Assembly (NCBI RefSeq): GCF_900636535.1 | Contig: NZ_LR134289.1 | Span: forward strand, 4,481,001-4,545,000 | DNA length: 64,000 nt | Origin: Chryseobacterium gleum | Lineage (GTDB): Bacteria; Bacteroidota; Bacteroidia; Flavobacteriales; Weeksellaceae | Reading direction: 5' to 3' | Shown: in pieces, positions 1 through 8,433 of the stretch | Numbering within the stretch: the first letter of the stretch is position 1 | Layout of the letters: every line of letters starts with the position of its first letter | Notes under the pieces: model-generated | What the model saw: the letters and a program-made list of their open reading frames with translations, nothing else | Database searches by the model: none | Told to the model about the DNA's origin: nothing | Program-made: the position numbers and the translations under genes

Positions 1-506
1 TAAAAGTGCTCCCTTCAGAACAGCCGGTTGTTTCCGGTATTGATATTTCGAATAATACCATCACAGTATCTGTAATTGGAGGAACTCCGGCTTATAAATA
101 TTCAATAGATAATATCATCTGGCAGGATTCCAATGTTTTCAATAACCTTTCAAGAGGGGATCATAAAGTGTATGTAAAAGATGCTTATGACTGTGATCCG
201 ATAGAAATCGGAATTGTTGTACCTAATCTGATCAACGTCATCACCCCTAATGCAGACGGAATAAATGATGTGATCGATTATTCTGCACTGGCCAACAAAC
301 AAAACCTGATCATGAATGTTTTTGACCGCTATGGAAATAAGATCTTCCAGGCAGACAGATCAAATGGCTATAAATGGGATGGTACCCAGGGAGGAAGAAG
401 AGTACCTACAGGAACTTACTGGTATTCTATCACATGGAATGAAAATGATAAAAAGAATACAGCCATTAAATATACAGGCTGGGTTCTAGTGAAAAACAGA
501 GAATAA
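1..506 (+). CDS. T9SS type B sorting-domain protein, 3' end only
   Basis: This is the C-terminal part of a large secreted protein; the reading frame is open to the left edge, so the start lies outside the window. The last 85 residues carry the gliding-motility-associated C-terminal (CHU_C) pattern: ITPNADGINDV, then a beta-rich stretch with NVFDRYGNKIF, GYKWDGT and VPTGTYWYSI. This tail directs export through the type IX secretion system and is usually found on very long adhesin-like surface proteins. Upstream of it is a short immunoglobulin-like repeat (GGTPAYKYSID), common in such adhesins. The machinery genes gldKLMN lie 12 kb downstream. The function of the missing N-terminal part cannot be judged. 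Confidence 0.85.
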   Translation, partial: KVLPSEQPVVSGIDISNNTITVSVIGGTPAYKYSIDNIIWQDSNVFNNLSRGDHKVYVKDAYDCDPIEIGIVVPNLINVITPNADGINDVIDYSALANKQNLIMNVFDRYGNKIFQADRSNGYKWDGTQGGRRVPTGTYWYSITWNENDKKNTAIKYTGWVLVKNRE

Positions 507-523
507 TAATAAAACAGATAGAA

Positions 524-550
524 AAAACCACTTCATATTGAAGTGGTTTT
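524..550 (+). terminator. Rho-independent terminator after the sorting-domain gene
   Basis: A perfect 12-bp stem (AAAACCACTTCA with its complement) closes on a 3-base loop and runs into a T-rich tract. It lies 18 bases after the stop codon. Confidence 0.85.
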
Positions 551-590
551 ATTTTTAAAAGTTTTTAAATTAGGTAGCAAAATAGAAAGC

Positions 591-1181
591 ATGAAAGACC
601 TGTTCATAAAACGTTTTGAATACTATAAATCACTTGGGGATAAAACCTTTGATCAGCTCACAGACGAGCAGATGTTCTGGCAGTATAATGAAGAAAGTAA
701 TTCTATTGCTGTAATAGTGAAACATATTGCCGGAAATATGCTTTCAAGATGGACCAATTTCCTTACTGAAGACGGGGAAAAGTCTTATCGTAACCGTGAT
801 GATGAGTTTGTCAACTCTTTTACAACTAAAGAAGAAGTCCTTGAATATTGGGAAAAAGGGTGGGCCTGTTTTTTTAATGCTCTTAACAAAATAAATGATG
901 AGAATCTTTATTCAACAATATATATCAGAGGCGAAGGGCATTCTGTGATGGACGCAGTTTTTCGTCAGCTGGCTCATTATCCATATCATATCGGACAGAT
1001 TGTTTATATCGCCAAAATGATAAAAAATGAAGACTGGAATACACTTTCTATTGCCAGAAACCGTTCCCAACAGTTTAATACAGAAATGAAAACCAGATTT
1101 TCAAGCACAGATCAGCAAAACAATTCATCACCTGTCTGCTTTCAAAACAGTCCTGAAGTGAGGGACGAATATAAACAATAG
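591..1181 (+). CDS. DinB-like / DUF1572 family protein
   Basis: A 196-residue soluble protein of the DinB/YfiT four-helix-bundle superfamily, closest in pattern to DUF1572. Visible family features are the early motif WQYNEESNSIAVIVKHIAGNM, with a histidine at the usual metal position, and the later HYPYHIGQIVYIAK, which would supply the other metal-binding histidines. Members of this superfamily are putative metal-dependent hydrolases or thiol transferases; the substrate here is unknown. The frame is open further upstream to a GTG at 543, but that lies inside the preceding terminator, so the ATG at 591 is chosen. The C-terminal 30 residues look disordered. Confidence 0.75.
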   Translation: MKDLFIKRFEYYKSLGDKTFDQLTDEQMFWQYNEESNSIAVIVKHIAGNMLSRWTNFLTEDGEKSYRNRDDEFVNSFTTKEEVLEYWEKGWACFFNALNKINDENLYSTIYIRGEGHSVMDAVFRQLAHYPYHIGQIVYIAKMIKNEDWNTLSIARNRSQQFNTEMKTRFSSTDQQNNSSPVCFQNSPEVRDEYKQ

Positions 1182-1193
1182 ATTGAATCAATC

Positions 1194-1222
1194 TTGCATT
1201 CTTATTAAAATTACTATCTTTG
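1194..1222 (+). promoter_or_regulatory. Bacteroidota-type promoter of mtaB
   Basis: TTG at 1194-1196 and TATCTTTG at 1215-1222, 18 bases apart, match the TTG / TAnnTTTG consensus of the primary sigma factor of Bacteroidota. An AGGAG follows at 1237, just ahead of the mtaB ATG. Confidence 0.7.
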
Positions 1223-1247
1223 CACCCATAAAATTCAGGAGTAACAA

Positions 1248-2594
1248 ATGTCTACTTTTCACAGAACTGCCGCGTTTCATACACTTGGCTGCAAACTAAA
1301 CTTTGCAGAAACATCTACTATTGCCCGTCAATTAACAGATGCAGGTTATGAGAAGGTAAGTTTTGATGAAAAAGCGAATGTGTATGTTATCAATACATGT
1401 TCTGTGACAGAAAATGCTGACCGCGAATGTAAACTTCACGTAAAAAGAGCAATGAAAGCCAATCCGGAAGGTCTGGTGGTTATCGTGGGTTGTTATGCAC
1501 AGCTGAAACCTGAAGAAATTTCACAGATTGAAGGCGTTGATCTTGTTTTGGGAGCTAAAGAAAAATTCAATATTCTAAGCTACCTTGATGATTTGGAGAA
1601 ATCTGAAAACGAAGGAATAGTTCATTCATGTGAAATTGAAGAAACCGACTTCTTTATCGGAAGTTATTCTATTGGTGACAGGACCAGAGCTTTCCTGAAA
1701 GTACAGGATGGCTGTGATTACAAATGTACTTACTGTACCATTCCGTTAGCAAGAGGAATTTCACGTTCTGATACCATCGAAAATGTTCTCCGAAATGCCA
1801 CGGAAATCGCTGCAAAAGACATCAAAGAAATTGTTCTTACAGGTGTGAATATCGGTGACTACGGTAAAGGGGAGTTCGGAAATAAAAGACACGAGCACAC
1901 TTTTCTTGATCTTATTTCAGAGCTGGATAAAGTAGAAGGGATAGAAAGAATCCGTATATCTTCTATTGAACCTAACCTTTTAAAAGATGAAAGTATTGAA
2001 CTGGTTTCTAAAAGCAGAAGCTTTGTTCCGCATTTTCATATCCCGTTACAATCCGGAAGCGATGATCTTTTGAAAAAGATGAAACGTCGTTACCTGACCA
2101 AACTTTACAACGACAGAGTGAACAAGATCCGCGAGGTGATGCCTGATGCGGCTATCGGTGTAGATGTTATTGTAGGATTCCCGGGAGAAACAGAGGAAAG
2201 ATTTATGGAAACCTATAATTTCCTGAATGAGCTTCCTATTACCTATCTTCACGTATTTACCTATTCTGAAAGAGAAAATACGGAAGCTGCATCAATGGAC
2301 GAAGTAGTTCCAGTAACGGAAAGAAAAAAACGTAATAAAATGCTGAGAATACTTTCTGAAAAGAAGAAGATGGCATTTTATCAGACACAACTTGGAAAAA
2401 CGCTTCCTGTTCTTTGGGAGCATGAAAATAAAGACGGAAAAATGTTTGGCTTCACAGAAAACTATGTGAGAGTCCAGAAAGACTTTGATCCTGCATCCGT
2501 AAACCAAATTGAATTTCTGAATTTAGAAAAAATCCTGTCAGATGGCACGGTTTCTGTGCAATCTTCCTACGAAAATTTTTTAGCAAAAGCATAG
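1248..2594 (+). CDS. mtaB: tRNA t6A37 methylthiotransferase MtaB
   Basis: A radical-SAM enzyme that adds a methylthio group to N6-threonylcarbamoyladenosine at position 37 of tRNAs. The 448-residue length is normal for MtaB. The N-terminal UPF0004 domain carries the cysteines of the auxiliary [4Fe-4S] cluster (TLGC at residue 15, NTCSVT, VGCYAQ). The radical-SAM CxxxCxxC is C156, C160, C163 within GCDYKCTYC. Later motifs (VLTGVNIGDYG, HIPLQSGSD, DVIVGFPGETEE) are typical of the MiaB/MtaB group. The HTLGCKLN start and the weak C-terminal TRAM region favour MtaB over MiaB or RimO. It has its own promoter and an AGGAG ribosome site. Confidence 0.93.
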   Translation: MSTFHRTAAFHTLGCKLNFAETSTIARQLTDAGYEKVSFDEKANVYVINTCSVTENADRECKLHVKRAMKANPEGLVVIVGCYAQLKPEEISQIEGVDLVLGAKEKFNILSYLDDLEKSENEGIVHSCEIEETDFFIGSYSIGDRTRAFLKVQDGCDYKCTYCTIPLARGISRSDTIENVLRNATEIAAKDIKEIVLTGVNIGDYGKGEFGNKRHEHTFLDLISELDKVEGIERIRISSIEPNLLKDESIELVSKSRSFVPHFHIPLQSGSDDLLKKMKRRYLTKLYNDRVNKIREVMPDAAIGVDVIVGFPGETEERFMETYNFLNELPITYLHVFTYSERENTEAASMDEVVPVTERKKRNKMLRILSEKKKMAFYQTQLGKTLPVLWEHENKDGKMFGFTENYVRVQKDFDPASVNQIEFLNLEKILSDGTVSVQSSYENFLAKA

Positions 2595-2647
2595 GCTCTT
2601 TGCAAAAATTCTACTAAATTTATTTTTAAACTTTAAATACTACATTC

Positions 2648-4165
2648 ATGAGAGATAAGTTTTTATCTTGGGGAATTGTATTAGTAGTTGCTACATGGAT
2701 TATAGCAATACTGATCAGAGCGCATTACTGGATACCGACGCTGTTATCCGCAATTTATGCATTGGGTGTTTACAATGCTTACCAATCGAAACATGCTATT
2801 TTAAGGAACTTTCCTGTATTGGGATATTTCAGGTATTTTTTCGAAAGTATTTCACCTGAAATGCAGCAATACTTTATTGAAAGGGAAACAGACGGGAAAC
2901 CGTTTCCAAGAAACCAGCGTTCTGCAGTATACAGACGTGCAAAAAATTTAAGTGATACGGTAGCTTTCGGGACACAGCTGGAAGTGAACCACAGAAAATA
3001 CGAAGGAATCAAGCATTCTATTTATGCAAAGTCACCATCAGAAGAACTTCCCAGAGTATGGGTTGGCGGTGAGCAGTGTACACAACCTTACCACGCTTCC
3101 TTATTCAATATCTCAGCAATGAGTTTCGGGGCATTGAGTGACAGAGCGCAGATTTCATTGAACAGAGGTGCTAAAAAAGGGAACTTTTATCATAATACAG
3201 GAGAAGGAGGAATCTCGCCTTATCATCTGGAGGGAGGAGATTTGTGCTGGCAGATAGGAACTGGGTATTTTGGTTGCCGTGATGATGAAGGAAAATTCAA
3301 CCCTGAGTTGTTTACCAAATATTCAACCCTTCCTAATGTGAAAATGATTGAGATCAAATTATCACAAGGAGCAAAACCAGGCCATGGAGGAGTGCTTCCG
3401 GGAGTGAAAAATACTCCGGAAATTGCAGCAATTCGTCACGTAACACCGGGAATGACCGTTATTTCTCCACCGTCACATACCGCTTTCTCTGATGCTACAG
3501 GACTGTTGAGGTTTGTACAGCAGCTGAGAGATCTTTCAGGAGGGAAGCCGGTCGGTTTTAAACTTTGTATCGGTGATACCAAAGAATTTGAAGATATCTG
3601 TGTACAGATGAATGTTCTTAAAATTTATCCGGACTTTATCACCATAGATGGAGCGGAAGGAGGAACAGGTGCAGCACCACCGGAATTTTCTGACGGAGTA
3701 GGAATGCCGTTAGAGCCGGCTTTAATATTTGTAAACAGGACACTTAACAACTATAATGTAAGAAGTAAATTAAGAGTAATTGCCAGCGGTAAAGTTCTTA
3801 CCAGTCTTGATATTCTGAGAGCCATTGCAATGGGAGCAGATATGTGTAATAATGCCAGAGGATTTATGTTCTCTTTAGGATGTATACAGGCGTTGAGGTG
3901 TAACTCAAACAACTGTCCTACAGGAGTTGCAACACAGGATAAAATGCTTATTAAAGGACTTGATGTGACGGATAAGGCAGAAAGAGTATATCACTTCCAT
4001 AAAAATACCCTTCACACCTGCAACGAACTTATTGCTGCTGCGGGAAGAAGTTCTTATGAAGAAGTAGATGCTACCATGTTTATGAGAGGAGATGAGTTTG
4101 ACCATCTTGCAGACCTTTATTTCCCGGATATTTTAGGAAATGTAAAACAGAAGGCAAGATCGTAA
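2648..4165 (+). CDS. FMN-binding glutamate-synthase-family protein
   Basis: A 505-residue protein containing the FMN/Fe-S synthase domain of glutamate synthase large subunit (roughly residues 130-480) without the glutaminase or NADPH parts. Recognisable stretches are AMSFGALSDRAQ, GEGGISPYH, KPGHGGVLPG, DGAEGGTGAAP and GADMCNNARGF, followed by a cysteine cluster (LGC, LRC, NNCPTGVA) that matches the [3Fe-4S] site. The first 45 residues hold two hydrophobic segments, so the protein is probably membrane-attached. Such stand-alone proteins are common in flavobacteria, but their substrate is not established. It is not the GltB of ammonia assimilation. It is convergent with the next gene across a shared terminator. 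Confidence 0.85.
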   Translation: MRDKFLSWGIVLVVATWIIAILIRAHYWIPTLLSAIYALGVYNAYQSKHAILRNFPVLGYFRYFFESISPEMQQYFIERETDGKPFPRNQRSAVYRRAKNLSDTVAFGTQLEVNHRKYEGIKHSIYAKSPSEELPRVWVGGEQCTQPYHASLFNISAMSFGALSDRAQISLNRGAKKGNFYHNTGEGGISPYHLEGGDLCWQIGTGYFGCRDDEGKFNPELFTKYSTLPNVKMIEIKLSQGAKPGHGGVLPGVKNTPEIAAIRHVTPGMTVISPPSHTAFSDATGLLRFVQQLRDLSGGKPVGFKLCIGDTKEFEDICVQMNVLKIYPDFITIDGAEGGTGAAPPEFSDGVGMPLEPALIFVNRTLNNYNVRSKLRVIASGKVLTSLDILRAIAMGADMCNNARGFMFSLGCIQALRCNSNNCPTGVATQDKMLIKGLDVTDKAERVYHFHKNTLHTCNELIAAAGRSSYEEVDATMFMRGDEFDHLADLYFPDILGNVKQKARS

Positions 4166-4183
4166 TTCACTTTGATACAAAAT

Positions 4184-4223
4184 AAAAATAGCCCCCAAAA
4201 TGATCATTTTAGGGGCTATTTTT
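4184..4223. terminator. Bidirectional terminator between convergent genes
   Basis: A long stem (AAAAATAGCCCC with AAAATGA against TCATTTT with GGGGCTATTTTT) is flanked by A-runs on one side and T-runs on the other. It can therefore serve both the flavoprotein gene on the plus strand and the lipoprotein gene on the minus strand. Confidence 0.85.
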
Positions 4224-4242
4224 ATTTTGTATTATTCTATTG

Positions 4243-4998
4243 TTACTTTTGTTTTTCTCCATCAGGTCTGTCAGCTCTTCCATAAATCTGAAAGTTGAAT
4301 ACAAAAGACCTGTTTCTGTAAGACATGTTTAAATACGGATAATGAGGGTTTCTTGCAAAAGCAGCTCTGGAAGGAACAATAATGACTCCCTGTAGGTTAT
4401 AAGGAGTTTCATTCAAAAGATCATTGAATGCTTTAAATTTCTGTAAAGCTTCTCTGAAACCTGATATTTGATAATAACCAGGCTGTTTTGCCGCATCAGT
4501 TGTACCAGCTTCCAGTATTGATTGCTTTACATAATAATACGTAGGATCAATAACTGGAACGCCTGTTCCATCAATGGTATTTAAAAATGCAGTTTTTGAA
4601 GTAAATGAAGTGTTTCCGTCAGAATTAACTGCAAGGTAAGAATATGCTCTTCCCATGATTTTGATAATATCATCATCCTTAATGGTTTTTGCAGAATCAG
4701 CTGGCGTTGGCTGAGCTCCGCTTCTGACAATATAGATTGTTCCTGAAGGTAGTGTTACAGGACTCAGTTCAGACAGCTTCTTTTCAGTGTCATCCGCAGT
4801 ATCTGTAGAACTGAAAGCTTTTATATTACCTTGCGCATCCAGATAATTCTCATCCATGAATTTCTTAATAGCCTGATCATCGTATGTGTTTTGTGTAGCA
4901 ACATCTTCCGGCTCTACATAGGTATCAATCGAATCATCTTTCTTACAAGCAGAAAAACACAAAGATCCTGCAAGGATATATAAAAATATTTTTTTCAT
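4243..4998 (-). CDS. FKBP-like lipoprotein (peptidyl-prolyl isomerase related)
   Basis: A 251-residue lipoprotein: a signal peptide with lipobox FSAC, then KKDDS. The C-terminal part follows the end of an FKBP domain (GFREALQKFKAFNDLLNE, then GVIIVPSRAAFARNPHYPYL, then SFVFNFQIY), matching the family pattern of 'bulk helix, hIPs..AYG, ip..s.L.F.vel'. Flavobacteria carry several such lipoproteins, including GldI of the gliding system. This one is divergent and the aromatic active-site residues are not obvious, so isomerase activity is uncertain. Divergent from the S4-protein gene; only 55 bases separate the two starts. Confidence 0.6.
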   Translation of the reverse strand: MKKIFLYILAGSLCFSACKKDDSIDTYVEPEDVATQNTYDDQAIKKFMDENYLDAQGNIKAFSSTDTADDTEKKLSELSPVTLPSGTIYIVRSGAQPTPADSAKTIKDDDIIKIMGRAYSYLAVNSDGNTSFTSKTAFLNTIDGTGVPVIDPTYYYVKQSILEAGTTDAAKQPGYYQISGFREALQKFKAFNDLLNETPYNLQGVIIVPSRAAFARNPHYPYLNMSYRNRSFVFNFQIYGRADRPDGEKQK

Positions 4999-5053
4999 TT
5001 CAAAAAACTTTAATTACTTTACAAATAATATAACGGCAAAAGTATAAAAAAAT

Positions 5054-5491
5054 ATGAGAATAGATAAATTTTTATGGAGCATTCGTTTTTATAAGACGAG
5101 AAGTATTGCAGCAGAGGAGATTAAAAAGAACAGAGTTTCTATAGGAACGTCTGCCGTAAAGTCATCTAAAGAGGTAAAGGAAGGGGATACAATTAAAATC
5201 CGTAAGAATCAGATTGATTATAAAATAAAGGTAATTCAAATTCCAAAGAGCAGGATAGGAGCCAAGCTGGTACCCCTTCACATACAGGATGTGACCGATA
5301 AAGAACAATACGAATTGCTGAAACTTCGCAAGATGTCACAGGATTATTACAGAAATAAAGGGGAGGGAAGACCTACCAAAAAAGACAGAAGAGAAATGGA
5401 TGAATATGTAGGAAACGATATCGACTCAGATTTCACAGACTGGGATGATTTTTTTGGAGAGACAGACAGTGAAGAGGAGAACGAAGATTAA
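5054..5491 (+). CDS. S4-domain RNA-binding protein (Hsp15/HslR-like)
   Basis: A 145-residue protein that opens directly with an S4 RNA-binding domain (MRIDKFLWSIRFYKTRS, then NRVSIG..AVKSSKEVKEGDTIKI). This is the arrangement of Hsp15/HslR, which binds nascent-chain-carrying free 50S subunits. The last 40 residues are rich in D and E (DSDFTDWDDFFGETDSEEENED in outline), an acidic tail seen in flavobacterial members. It lies tail to tail with aroK; the stop is 16 bases from the aroK stop. Confidence 0.85.
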   Translation: MRIDKFLWSIRFYKTRSIAAEEIKKNRVSIGTSAVKSSKEVKEGDTIKIRKNQIDYKIKVIQIPKSRIGAKLVPLHIQDVTDKEQYELLKLRKMSQDYYRNKGEGRPTKKDRREMDEYVGNDIDSDFTDWDDFFGETDSEEENED

Positions 5492-5500
5492 TATAAAAGT

Positions 5501-5524
5501 AAAAGCTCTAGAGATAGAGCTTTT
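5501..5524. terminator. Bidirectional terminator overlapping the aroK stop
   Basis: A perfect 10-bp stem (AAAAGCTCTA / TAGAGCTTTT) with loop GAGA. The last codons of aroK on the minus strand lie inside it. Confidence 0.8.
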
Positions 5525-6023
5525 CTATTATTTCGTTAACAATGTCTTCTGGTTCCCTGGAATCTGTTCCTACAGTAAATTGTGCTTTGCTGTAAAACTG
5601 ATTTCTTTCAAATAAATGTTTGGCAATGAATTCCGGCAGGTCTTCATCTGATATGTTGGCAATGAGTGGTCTTTTCTCTTTCTGTTTTGAAAGCCTTTCC
5701 ACTAATGTTCCTACTCCTGTTCTTAAAAAGACACTCTTGGAATTATGGTTGATGATCTCCATATTATTATAGTACACAGGAGTTCCTCCGCCAAGGCTTA
5801 AAACCACATTTTCTTCAGAAGCCAATATCTCTTCCAATGCCTCCCTTTCCAGCTTTCTAAAGTAAATCTCTCCCTTTTTTTCAAAAATCTCAGGGATGGT
5901 TAATTTATTTCGTCTGGAAATCTCTTTATCGAGATCAATCAGTTTAAAACCGATTTTTTCGCTTAATATTTTGGAAATGTGTGATTTGCCACTTCCCATG
6001 TATCCGATCAATGAAATTACCAT
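5508..6023 (-). CDS. aroK: Shikimate kinase
   Basis: Phosphorylates shikimate to shikimate-3-phosphate in aromatic amino acid synthesis. The 171-residue length is normal. Walker A is GYMGSGKS at residues 7-14. DLDKEI supplies the shikimate-binding aspartate, SLGGGTPVY is the glycine-rich shikimate-binding loop, and KRPLI belongs to the lid. No other aro gene is adjacent. A short A/T-rich gap separates it from the tRNA cluster promoter, which runs the other way. Confidence 0.95.
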   Translation of the reverse strand: MVISLIGYMGSGKSHISKILSEKIGFKLIDLDKEISRRNKLTIPEIFEKKGEIYFRKLEREALEEILASEENVVLSLGGGTPVYYNNMEIINHNSKSVFLRTGVGTLVERLSKQKEKRPLIANISDEDLPEFIAKHLFERNQFYSKAQFTVGTDSREPEDIVNEIIEKLYL

Positions 6024-6054
6024 GAATTTTTTTTAAACAAATTTGCGAAAAAGT

Positions 6055-6084
6055 TTTGAGATAAAGAAAAAAGTCATATCTTTG
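6055..6084 (+). promoter_or_regulatory. Promoter of the tRNA cluster
   Basis: TTTG at 6055-6058 and TATCTTTG at 6077-6084 are spaced by 18 bases, about 55 bases upstream of the first tRNA. Confidence 0.7.
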
Positions 6085-6139
6085 CACCACTTAAAACAAG
6101 GGACATTACTTAAATGAAAACTTGTTATAATAAGTGGCC

Positions 6140-6212
6140 GACTCGGTAGCTCAGCTGGTAGAGCAATACACTTTTAATGTATGGGTCCTGGGTTCGAATC
6201 CCAGCCGGGTCA
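6140..6212 (+). tRNA. tRNA-Lys (anticodon TTT)
   Basis: A full cloverleaf: acceptor stem GACTCGG / CCGGGTC with discriminator A, D arm AGCTCAGCTGGTAGAGC, anticodon stem ATACA / TGTAT with loop CTTTTAA, and T arm CTGGG TTCGAAT CCCAG. The 3' CCA is not encoded. An identical copy lies 245 bases downstream. Confidence 0.97.
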
Positions 6213-6246
6213 CTAGCAATAAAGATTACTGTTTTGTGATTTTATT

Positions 6247-6329
6247 GCCTGCGTGGTGAAATTGGTAGACACGCCATCTTGAGGGGGTGGTTTCCTAAGG
6301 ATGTGCTGGTTCGAGTCCAGTCGCAGGCA
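6247..6329 (+). tRNA. tRNA-Leu (anticodon GAG)
   Basis: A class II tRNA: acceptor GCCTGCG / CGCAGGC with discriminator A, anticodon stem CCATC / GGTGG with loop TTGAGGG, a long variable arm (TTTCCTAAGGATGTG) and T arm CTGGT TCGAGTC CAG. CCA is not encoded. Confidence 0.96.
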
Positions 6330-6384
6330 CTGCAAAGAAAAATTTATAATTAATATTGAAATTTATTTCATTTTAATTGTGGCC

Positions 6385-6457
6385 GACTCGGTAGCTCAGC
6401 TGGTAGAGCAATACACTTTTAATGTATGGGTCCTGGGTTCGAATCCCAGCCGGGTCA
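6385..6457 (+). tRNA. tRNA-Lys (anticodon TTT), second copy
   Basis: Identical to the first tRNA-Lys, and the identity extends 6 bases upstream and 1 base downstream, so a recent duplication or gene conversion is likely. It shares the cluster promoter and the terminator at 6512. Confidence 0.97.
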
Positions 6458-6511
6458 CAAGTTTACTGAAAAGTAAATTTTTTTCATATTAATATTTTGT
6501 GATTTGGTGTT

Positions 6512-6546
6512 TCAAAGGCTTCCTTCAGGAGGCCTTTGATTTTTGT
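6512..6546 (+). terminator. Terminator of the tRNA cluster
   Basis: Stem TCAAAGGC / GCCTTTGA, with a second short CC/GG pairing inside, followed by TTTTTG. It lies 55 bases after the last tRNA. Confidence 0.75.
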
Positions 6547-6580
6547 ATGAATCAGGTTTGTTATCTTTCTTTTTTTCAAT

Positions 6581-6607
6581 AAAAAATCCCCAACTAAAAG
6601 TCAGGGA
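6581..6607 (-). terminator. Terminator of panC
   Basis: On the minus strand an 8-bp stem with two wobble pairs (TCCCTGAC / GTTGGGGA) is followed by six T. It lies 24 bases after the panC stop. Confidence 0.65.
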
Positions 6608-6630
6608 TATATTATTTAAATTCTGAATGA

Positions 6631-7479
6631 TTAGTCCAGATGCATATTGTCAATTAATCGTACTCCATCTACCACTACTACAATAAAGGCTCTGAAATTT
6701 CTGTCTTTATAGAAAAAATCAGTTTCCTGTAATGTGTTTTCATCGGCAATCAGGAAATATTCCAGTTTCATTCCCGGCTGGTCATCAAAAATGTCAGTTA
6801 CTCTTTCTTTGATTTCCGGAATAGAAACCGTCCTGAACCAATCGTTTACTTTTTTTAAAGTCTCATAGATCACTTTTGAAGCTTCTTTGCGGTCTTCATG
6901 AAGTCTTTGGTTTCTGGAGCTTAGTGCCAATCCGTTTTCTGCTCTGTAAATAGGAACTCCGGTTATTTTAACAGGAAGGTGTTTCTTCTCTACCATTTTT
7001 TTTATGATGGCGAGCTGCTGGAAATCCTTTTCACCAAAATAAGCATTGTCTGGCTGTACCTGTCTGAAAAGCTCTTCTACAACAGTTCCCACCCCGTCAA
7101 AATGTCCGGGTCTTGATTTTCCTTCCATCTCACTTTCCAATCCATCAAAATCATAGTGCTTACTTTCTGCCTTTTCAGGATAAATATCTGCTACCTCTGG
7201 GATATAAACAGCATCTACAAGGCCAGAATTCTGAAGAATGAGTATATCTCGGTTAATATCTCTAGGATACTTTTCCAGATCTTCAGGATTATTGAACTGG
7301 GTTGGATTTACAAAAATTGAAGAAATAACAAGGTCATTTTCTTTTTTTGCCTCTTCATACAGAGAAAGATGCCCTTTGTGTAAGGCTCCCATAGTAGGGG
7401 CAAAGCCGATTCTCTTTCCCATTTCTTTCTGTCTCTCAATGAAATCCTGAAGAACTTTCCTGTTTTTTATAACTTCCAT
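6631..7479 (-). CDS. panC: Pantoate--beta-alanine ligase
   Basis: Joins pantoate and beta-alanine with ATP to give pantothenate, the coenzyme A precursor. The 282-residue length is normal. Seen motifs: PTMGALHKGHLSL (the HxGH nucleotidyl-transferase signature), VNPTQFN, the FGEKDFQQLAII pantoate/ATP loop, and SSRNQRL. No panB or panD is adjacent. Divergent from the glycogen-synthase-like gene, with 170 bases between the starts. Confidence 0.95.
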   Translation of the reverse strand: MEVIKNRKVLQDFIERQKEMGKRIGFAPTMGALHKGHLSLYEEAKKENDLVISSIFVNPTQFNNPEDLEKYPRDINRDILILQNSGLVDAVYIPEVADIYPEKAESKHYDFDGLESEMEGKSRPGHFDGVGTVVEELFRQVQPDNAYFGEKDFQQLAIIKKMVEKKHLPVKITGVPIYRAENGLALSSRNQRLHEDRKEASKVIYETLKKVNDWFRTVSIPEIKERVTDIFDDQPGMKLEYFLIADENTLQETDFFYKDRNFRAFIVVVVDGVRLIDNMHLD

Positions 7480-7603
7480 AGTTTATTTTAATACTATTTC
7501 AAAAATAGTAAAAATATCGCATAATAATATGTGCTTTTATTAATTTGAAAAAGGGAATTATCGTAAAAAAATGTTAATTAAAATAATGTTGGATGTTTTT
7601 TTG

Positions 7604-7611
7604 TAATTTTG
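7604..7611 (+). promoter_or_regulatory. -7 element upstream of the glycogen-synthase-like gene
   Basis: TAATTTTG matches TAnnTTTG 40 bases upstream of the ATG at 7651. Transcription should begin near 7617, which rules out the TTG at 7609 as start codon. No clear -33 element is seen. Confidence 0.6.
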
Positions 7612-7650
7612 CACATTAAAGCATTTTTACAAAAATTAGATAGAAAGTTT

Positions 7651-8421
7651 ATGCCGAATCAAAAAATACTGTACATTACTACAGAGATGTATCCATATCA
7701 GGAAGATACAAATATGGCTGCAGTGGTAAACAAAATGGCACTTAAGATGCACCAAGAAGGCAATGATGTAAGAGTTTTTATGCCAAGATTTGGACAAATA
7801 AGTGAGAGAAAGTTCCAGCTTCATGAGGTAATCCGCCTTTCAGGAATGAACATTATTATCAATGACCTGGACCAGCCTCTGATCATTAAAGTAGCGTCTC
7901 TTCCGGGGGAAAGACTTCAGGTTTACTTTATTGACAATGAAGAATACTTCAAAAGAAAACAATATTATTTCGACGATGAAGGAAATCCTTTCGATGACAA
8001 TGACGAAAGAGCTATTTTCTTTGCCAGAGGAGTTATTGAAACCATTAAGAAGCTAAACTGGGTGCCGGATGTGATCCATTTAAATGGATGGATGTCCTCT
8101 TTTGTTCCAATTTATCTTAAAACTTACTACGAATCAGATACTTATTTCAAAGACGCTAAAATTGTACTTTCTCTTTACAATGAGAAAGATGCTGATCTGG
8201 ATAAAAAGATCAGTGAAAAACTGCAATTTGATAATATTTCAGGATTAAAAGCGTTAGATAACCCAACGATTAAAAGTTTTGTTATTGAAAGTATGAACTA
8301 TGTGGACGCCGTTGTGAAGGGTGACGAGTTTCTGGATGAAGACCTGGATAAGGCCTTCAACGAAGCAACAACCCAAAAGTCGGAATATCTTGACATAGAT
8401 TCTATAAATCAACTTTATTAA
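7651..8421 (+). CDS. Stand-alone glycogen/starch-synthase N-terminal domain protein
   Basis: A 256-residue protein matching only the N-terminal GT5 half of glycogen synthase: YITTEMYPYQ at the start, VRVFMPRFGQI, and DVIHLNGWMSSFVP, equivalent to the 'D.vH.hdW.t' motif. Two things argue against catalysis. The ADP-glucose loop KTGGL is replaced by EDTNM, and the whole C-terminal GT-B domain is absent. Start chosen at 7651 because the upstream TTG lies in the promoter box. It sits 12 bases ahead of the DUF4270 gene and likely forms an operon with it and perhaps glmS. Confidence 0.75.
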   Translation: MPNQKILYITTEMYPYQEDTNMAAVVNKMALKMHQEGNDVRVFMPRFGQISERKFQLHEVIRLSGMNIIINDLDQPLIIKVASLPGERLQVYFIDNEEYFKRKQYYFDDEGNPFDDNDERAIFFARGVIETIKKLNWVPDVIHLNGWMSSFVPIYLKTYYESDTYFKDAKIVLSLYNEKDADLDKKISEKLQFDNISGLKALDNPTIKSFVIESMNYVDAVVKGDEFLDEDLDKAFNEATTQKSEYLDIDSINQLY

Positions 8422-8433
8422 AAACACATTTTA

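Noticed and set aside
7609..7650. Longer N-terminus for the glycogen-synthase-like gene from TTG 7609
   Set aside because: The codon lies in the TAnnTTTG promoter box, so it would not be in the mRNA.
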